DNA of 6,475 bases. Source: Nitriliruptoraceae bacterium (GTDB lineage: Bacteria > Actinomycetota > Nitriliruptoria > Nitriliruptorales > Nitriliruptoraceae). The DNA lies in contig SLQK01000188.1 in assembly GCA_007131525.1 (NCBI GenBank), positions 1 through 6,475 of the forward strand. The letters are read 5' to 3'. The notes below the pieces were generated by a model, which saw nothing but the letters and a program-made list of their open reading frames with translations, did no database searches and was not told the DNA's origin. Position numbers and translations under genes: made by a program. Position 1 is the stretch's first letter. Each line of letters opens with the position of its first letter. This document shows positions 6,416 to 6,475 of the stretch, piece after piece.

Positions 6416-6475
6416 ATGGACACCGAGCGCCACAACTGGAACCATCCGCGCCGTAGGTCCCGAGGCGGCGAGGTG
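6416..6475 (+). CDS. Probable start of an unidentified gene (truncated by the right edge)
   Basis: ATG 6416 opens a frame of 20 codons without stop to the end of the window, and AGGG at 6405-6408 is 7 nt upstream. The frame has no alternative start codon further upstream between 6341 and 6416. The visible peptide begins MDTERHNWNHPRRRS and is basic and hydrophilic; it matches no family I recognise. The reading could be spurious, since 20 open codons are unremarkable at this GC content. The true start could also be the GTG at 6473. Confidence 0.35.
   Translation, partial: MDTERHNWNHPRRRSRGGEV

Noticed and set aside
5717..6445. A 242-residue minus-strand open frame across the HPF-like gene and tRNA-Pro
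   Set aside because: It reads straight through a clear tRNA gene and opposite a gene with a good ribosome binding site.

Overview
The window is a very GC-rich stretch (strong G/C preference at third codon positions, GTG starts, AGGAG-type ribosome binding sites, CCA-encoding tRNA genes). This suggests a high-GC Gram-positive bacterium, most likely Actinomycetota, possibly a deep-branching class such as Nitriliruptoria. That placement is an inference from composition and gene content; no marker gene proves it. I see no insertion sequence, integrase, CRISPR array, phage gene or defence gene. It reads as ordinary chromosomal housekeeping DNA, and I found no convincing new multi-gene system.

Layout. 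At the left edge, a leftward gene for a two-helix potassium channel (1-247) runs out of the window; its TTTGYGD selectivity filter is clear. It is divergent from a rightward acetate operon. The first operon gene is phosphate acetyltransferase (pta, about 340-2424, long three-domain form) and the second is acetate kinase (ackA, 2477-3691), with 52 bp between them and no visible promoter in the gap. Together they interconvert acetyl-CoA and acetate through acetyl phosphate, yielding ATP in the acetate-forming direction.

Convergent to ackA is a leftward group. A HIT-family nucleotide-binding protein (5103-5525) overlaps by 4 bp a DUF418 polytopic membrane protein (3754-5106) that has an extreme proline-rich N-terminal tail. 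A tRNA-Gly(TCC) gene (5603-5676) lies about 77 bp upstream of the HIT gene on the same strand. The spacer contains no TA dinucleotide, so the HIT and DUF418 genes may be read from the tRNA promoter.

On the right, a rightward 107-residue protein (5810-6133) has the size and predicted beta-alpha-beta-beta-beta-alpha order of the HPF/RaiA ribosome-hibernation fold. It is flanked on both sides by leftward tRNA genes: tRNA-Gly(TCC) and tRNA-Pro(TGG, 6223-6300). The last 175 bases hold a tandem TAGCGT promoter-like element, a 7-bp-stem hairpin, a perfect 16-bp palindrome, and the probable first 20 codons of an unidentified rightward gene.

The points most worth a second look are the palindromic operator-like site before the last gene, the possible tRNA-HIT-DUF418 transcript, the HPF-like small protein, and the 8-bp palindrome CCGCGCGG, which I find four times, always outside genes.
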